Below, in pieces: positions 7,141 through 9,775 of a stretch of DNA of 9,775 bases. The position numbers and the translations under genes were made by a program. Under the pieces are notes generated by a model. That model was not told where the DNA came from. It saw nothing but the letters and a program-made list of their open reading frames with translations, and made no database searches. Each line of letters begins with the position of its first letter. The first letter of the stretch is position 1. Source of the stretch: Actinomycetes bacterium (GTDB lineage: Bacteria > Actinomycetota > Humimicrobiia > Humimicrobiales > Humimicrobiaceae); contig JAUWCR010000025.1 of NCBI GenBank assembly GCA_030609215.1, positions 1 to 9,775 of the forward strand, written 5' to 3'.

Positions 7141-8298
7141 TTAGTTTTCAAATTCCTGTAGCGTTTCCCACCATGCAATTATATTTTCGACGGGCACTAC
7201 ACTTTGAATAATATGAATAGGAGCAAAAATAAACCCACCTCCCGGTGCTAAATCATTAATCCGTCTCTTTGTTTCTTCTTTAACTTCATCAGAGGATCCG
7301 TGAGTTAAAACACTGTTGTCACAACTGCCGCCCCAAAAGGTTAAATCTTTCCCAAATTCTTTTTTTAATATTTTAGTATCCATACCTCTACAATTTACTT
7401 GTACCGGATTTAAAATGTCGATACCAGCTTCTATAAGGAGAGGTATTGCTTCTTTTACTGCACCATCACTATGAAAAAATATATATACCTTTGATCTAGC
7501 TTTTTTCTTTATAAAGGAAAACAATTTTTTATGATAAGGCCAAATTAATTTTTTATATAAATCTAATGAAACAAGAAGACTATTTTGTGTCCCTAAATCA
7601 TCAGCTTCTGAAATGACTAATACATTATCTCCGACAACTTCCAAAGCTTTTCCCCAATATTTCATTTTAATTTCTAAAAATCTATCCATGACTCCCTGGA
7701 TTAATTTTGGATTAGAAATCATTTCAATAAAATGTTTCTCATGACCCATCATCCACATTGCATTTTCCCACATCCCTGAACTCATTCTTCCTAAAACATA
7801 TGCCTTCTTTTCTTCATATACAATCTTGTCTGCTTTTTCTTTTAAGTCTATGTACCTATTTGGATCTAGAGGATCAGGCCAGGGATAATTATTTACATCA
7901 TCTGAGTTTTCAACATTTTTTAATGGAAAATGGTACAAATCATAGTAAAGTCCATTTTCAACAGGCATTTGCCAACCTATTCCAAATTCATCTATCAAGC
8001 AATAATGTTCTCCCTGCAAACCTAAATCTTTTGCTAAAGGAGATTTTGATGGAGGGTTAGGAGCTACATTTTTTACATCTATTTTTAATTCTTTTACCAG
8101 GTCATCATCTGAAACTGCAAGTTGTGTTATCTTGTCCCATAATTTTACAGTTTCAGGCAGACCTAAATATTTTTTTAATTTCTTTAAAACCTTAATATTT
8201 ATACCTGTAACAGCTGCACCACCGATATCCAAAGGAATTTTATCCGGTTCTTTATGTTCTAAGGCTAATTTTACTCTATCAAAACTTGTATAAGTCAT
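7141..8298 (-). CDS. URO-D-family protein (paralog C), between the two transporter genes
   Basis: This 385-residue URO-D-fold protein starts with SFDRVKLALEHKEPDKIPLD (residues 5-24). It carries EADDLGTQNSLLVS (231-244), IFFHSDGA (273-280), DILNPVQ (294-300), FGKDLTFWGGS (315-325) and PIHIIQSVVPVENIIA (360-375). Shared segments make it the nearest relative of paralog A in the window, suggesting duplication within the locus. Unlike A it has no HxC: the positions read H276-x-D278, with H362 at the third ligand position. So its active site is H-D-H rather than H-C-C, and a zinc-thiolate methyltransferase mechanism is doubtful. The ATG at 8296-8298 has GAGG eight bases upstream. It lies only 19 bases after the permease gene and 39 before the ATPase gene, so its expression is tightly tied to transport. 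No signal peptide or membrane segment is apparent. Function unknown. Confidence 0.83.
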   Translation of the reverse strand: MTYTSFDRVKLALEHKEPDKIPLDIGGAAVTGINIKVLKKLKKYLGLPETVKLWDKITQLAVSDDDLVKELKIDVKNVAPNPPSKSPLAKDLGLQGEHYCLIDEFGIGWQMPVENGLYYDLYHFPLKNVENSDDVNNYPWPDPLDPNRYIDLKEKADKIVYEEKKAYVLGRMSSGMWENAMWMMGHEKHFIEMISNPKLIQGVMDRFLEIKMKYWGKALEVVGDNVLVISEADDLGTQNSLLVSLDLYKKLIWPYHKKLFSFIKKKARSKVYIFFHSDGAVKEAIPLLIEAGIDILNPVQVNCRGMDTKILKKEFGKDLTFWGGSCDNSVLTHGSSDEVKEETKRRINDLAPGGGFIFAPIHIIQSVVPVENIIAWWETLQEFEN

Positions 8299-8317
8299 AT
8301 ATCTTACCTCAAATCTT

Positions 8318-9286
8318 TTAAGTTTTTTTAATAATAGTTTTCTCTCGCCTTTTAATATTTAAAGTATCTAGAGTTACGGCTAATAGTAGAACTCCACCAA
8401 TTACAAAAGTTTGCCAGTATATGCTTACATTTAGCAGCGACAGTATATTAATGGTAAGAACCATTATTAATGATCCTAAAAAAGCTCCTATAGCAGACCC
8501 TTCTCCTCCACTAAGGCTTGCTCCCCCAATTATAACAGCAGTTATTACTCTTAATTCTAAACCAGTACCAGCATAAACCATTGCTGCACCCATTCTTGCC
8601 GTCATAACAATTCCCGCAAATGCTGCAATAGCACTCATCAACATATAGTTAATTATTTTTACTTTATCTACATGTATTCCTAATAATCTTGAAGCTTTTT
8701 CATTTCCACCAATAAAATAGTTTTGTCGTAAAAATCTATTTTTCCTAAGCAGGACATCACCAATTATTACCAAAAGTAAGGCATAATATATCGGTAGTTG
8801 TACATCTAAAAAAACAGCTTGTCCTATACTATTAAATGCATCTCCTAGTTGAGCAACTTGTTGACCACTATTAACTATATATGTTAAACCACGAAATAGG
8901 CTCAAACCTGCAAGGGTTACTATAAAAGGGTTTATCCCTACCTTAGCAACCATAAAGCCATTAAATAATCCTATTAAAGCTCCTAAAACAAGAGTTATTA
9001 TTATTGCTAAAACTAAAGGCATACCAGCTTTTTTAATTAATAAAGCTGCTACAATCCCAGTAAATCCAACTACTGATCCAACTGATAAATCAATACCCCC
9101 GCTTATTAAAAGATTAGTCATCCCAACAGCAAGAATGGCAGTAATTGATAGGGCCAATAGTAGAGTATGTATGTTAGTCTTTGTGAGAAAATATGGAGAC
9201 GTAAAAGACATTATTATAAAAATGGCTGCTACTATAACAAATATACTAAACTCTCTTTGACCAGTAATTCTTTTTAAAAATCTCAT
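8318..9286 (-). CDS. Ribose/fructose-type ABC transporter permease
   Basis: The 322-residue integral membrane protein is of the RbsC/FrcC (CUT2, BPD_transp_2) type, of normal length, with about ten hydrophobic stretches from residue 13 to 307. Diagnostic segments are GGIDLSVGSVVGF (63-75), VGINPFIVTLAG (116-127), the cytoplasmic ATPase-contact region GGNEKASRLLGI (193-204), and VIIGGASLSGGEGS (251-264). A basic tail KRREKTIIKK (312-321) closes it. It would form a homodimeric channel with the ATPase encoded one gene downstream. The ATG at 9284-9286 is preceded by a purine-rich run containing AAGGA. It lies 58 bases after URO-D paralog D and 19 before paralog C. Importers of this class need a periplasmic or lipoprotein sugar-binding protein, which is not seen here and is expected to the right or elsewhere. 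Confidence 0.93.
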   Translation of the reverse strand: MRFLKRITGQREFSIFVIVAAIFIIMSFTSPYFLTKTNIHTLLLALSITAILAVGMTNLLISGGIDLSVGSVVGFTGIVAALLIKKAGMPLVLAIIITLVLGALIGLFNGFMVAKVGINPFIVTLAGLSLFRGLTYIVNSGQQVAQLGDAFNSIGQAVFLDVQLPIYYALLLVIIGDVLLRKNRFLRQNYFIGGNEKASRLLGIHVDKVKIINYMLMSAIAAFAGIVMTARMGAAMVYAGTGLELRVITAVIIGGASLSGGEGSAIGAFLGSLIMVLTINILSLLNVSIYWQTFVIGGVLLLAVTLDTLNIKRREKTIIKKT

Positions 9287-9344
9287 CCTTTTCCTTTCCC
9301 TGATAATTTTAGATAAAGATTATATTTATATAAATTACTATGTT

Positions 9345-9775
9345 TCACTTTGGAATATTATCAAGGATATTGTTTAAACTTTTTCTATAATACGTAAAAT
9401 TCTCCCACGAAACTCCGGGAGAAATAAGATGATCCCCGAAAGGTATATAACCACCATATTTTAAAACTTCAGTAACAGGCCTTAATATTTCATCAATTCT
9501 ATTTTTCCCATGGACTATTTCAAATTTTGGTATACCACCCATAATTTGTAGTTTTGGGAAGGCTTTCCTAATTTTTATAATATCCATTCCACAACTTGCT
9601 TCAATTGGATACAACCCAGTAATACCACCTTCTATAAAAGTTGGTATCAGATCAAAACAATCCCCATCAGTGTCAACAAAAATAGATTTAATGCCTTTGC
9701 TTTTTAAAAAGTCAGTAAGTTTCTTGTAATAAGGTAGCATAAATTCTTTTATTAATGGAATTGAAACCATTGAAC
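9345..9775 (-). CDS. URO-D-family protein, N-terminus outside window (paralog D)
   Basis: The reading frame is open through the right edge. The Met at 9768-9770 is internal, because family members run 330-400 residues and only 141 are seen from it (numbering below starts there). The segment VSIPLIKEFMLPYYKKL, then FVDTDGDCFDLIP (31-43), ITGLYPIEASCGMDI (50-64), QIMGGI (75-80) and FGDHLISPGVSWENF (111-125), is the C-terminal half of the barrel of a URO-D subfamily in which the HxC motif reads DTDGD. D33 replaces the usual His and D35 the Cys, while H114 aligns with the third ligand position. So this copy has no methyltransferase zinc site. It is the first gene seen in the operon, 58 bases before the permease. 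It is the most divergent copy in the part visible. Function unknown. Confidence 0.8.
   Translation of the reverse strand, partial: SMVSIPLIKEFMLPYYKKLTDFLKSKGIKSIFVDTDGDCFDLIPTFIEGGITGLYPIEASCGMDIIKIRKAFPKLQIMGGIPKFEIVHGKNRIDEILRPVTEVLKYGGYIPFGDHLISPGVSWENFTYYRKSLNNILDNIPK

Noticed and set aside
2863..9775. Reading the URO-D proteins as haem-pathway uroporphyrinogen decarboxylase (HemE)
   Set aside because: There are four divergent copies, no other haem genes nearby, methyltransferase-like or unusual motifs at the barrel mouth, and a sugar-transport context. Automatic annotation as HemE would be misleading.
1..9775. tRNA, rRNA, CRISPR arrays or riboswitches
   Set aside because: Reading both strands I saw no cloverleaf-like, rRNA-like or regularly spaced repeat pattern, and no recognisable riboswitch core such as a B12 box.

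Overview
The window is low in G+C (about one third by eye). Its genes carry strong AGGAGG-type ribosome sites and their proteins look clostridial, so I infer a low-G+C anaerobic member of the Firmicutes (Clostridia or Halanaerobiia type). The species cannot be read from the sequence. Every gene I can support lies on the minus strand, so transcription runs from right to left.

From about 9775 down to 686 there are nine consecutive minus-strand genes with gaps of only 19 to 83 bases. No convincing terminator lies between them, so they probably form one operon. In transcription order they are: a URO-D-family protein cut by the right edge (paralog D); a ribose/fructose-type ABC permease; a second URO-D-family protein (C); a single-domain sugar-type ABC ATPase; a zinc-dependent medium-chain alcohol/polyol dehydrogenase; a third (B) and a fourth (A) URO-D-family protein; a PfkB-family sugar kinase; and an iron-dependent alcohol dehydrogenase. 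The paralog letters follow coordinate order from the left (A = 2863-4065, B = 4131-5147, C = 7141-8298, D = 9345-9775).

The likely theme is uptake and breakdown of a sugar- or polyol-like compound. The ABC parts would import it, two dehydrogenases from unrelated superfamilies would oxidise or reduce intermediates, and the PfkB kinase would phosphorylate a sugar or keto-sugar. The four divergent URO-D-fold proteins are the unexplained core. This fold includes haem-pathway uroporphyrinogen decarboxylase, but also zinc-dependent corrinoid/coenzyme M methyltransferases. The four copies differ at the residues that align with the zinc ligands of those methyltransferases, so they are probably not interchangeable. 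One idea is removal of a methyl group from an O-methylated sugar or polyol. No corrinoid protein, corrinoid activator, substrate-binding protein or regulator is visible here, so this remains a hypothesis; such genes could lie to the right of the window.

Left of the operon is an AT-rich non-coding stretch (361-685). It holds a short decayed piece of what looks like an IS91-type transposase N-terminus (594-680) and an inverted repeat. At the left edge is the 5' part of a yjbQ/UPF0047-family gene (1-347), which is richer in G+C than the operon and looks like a separate unit.
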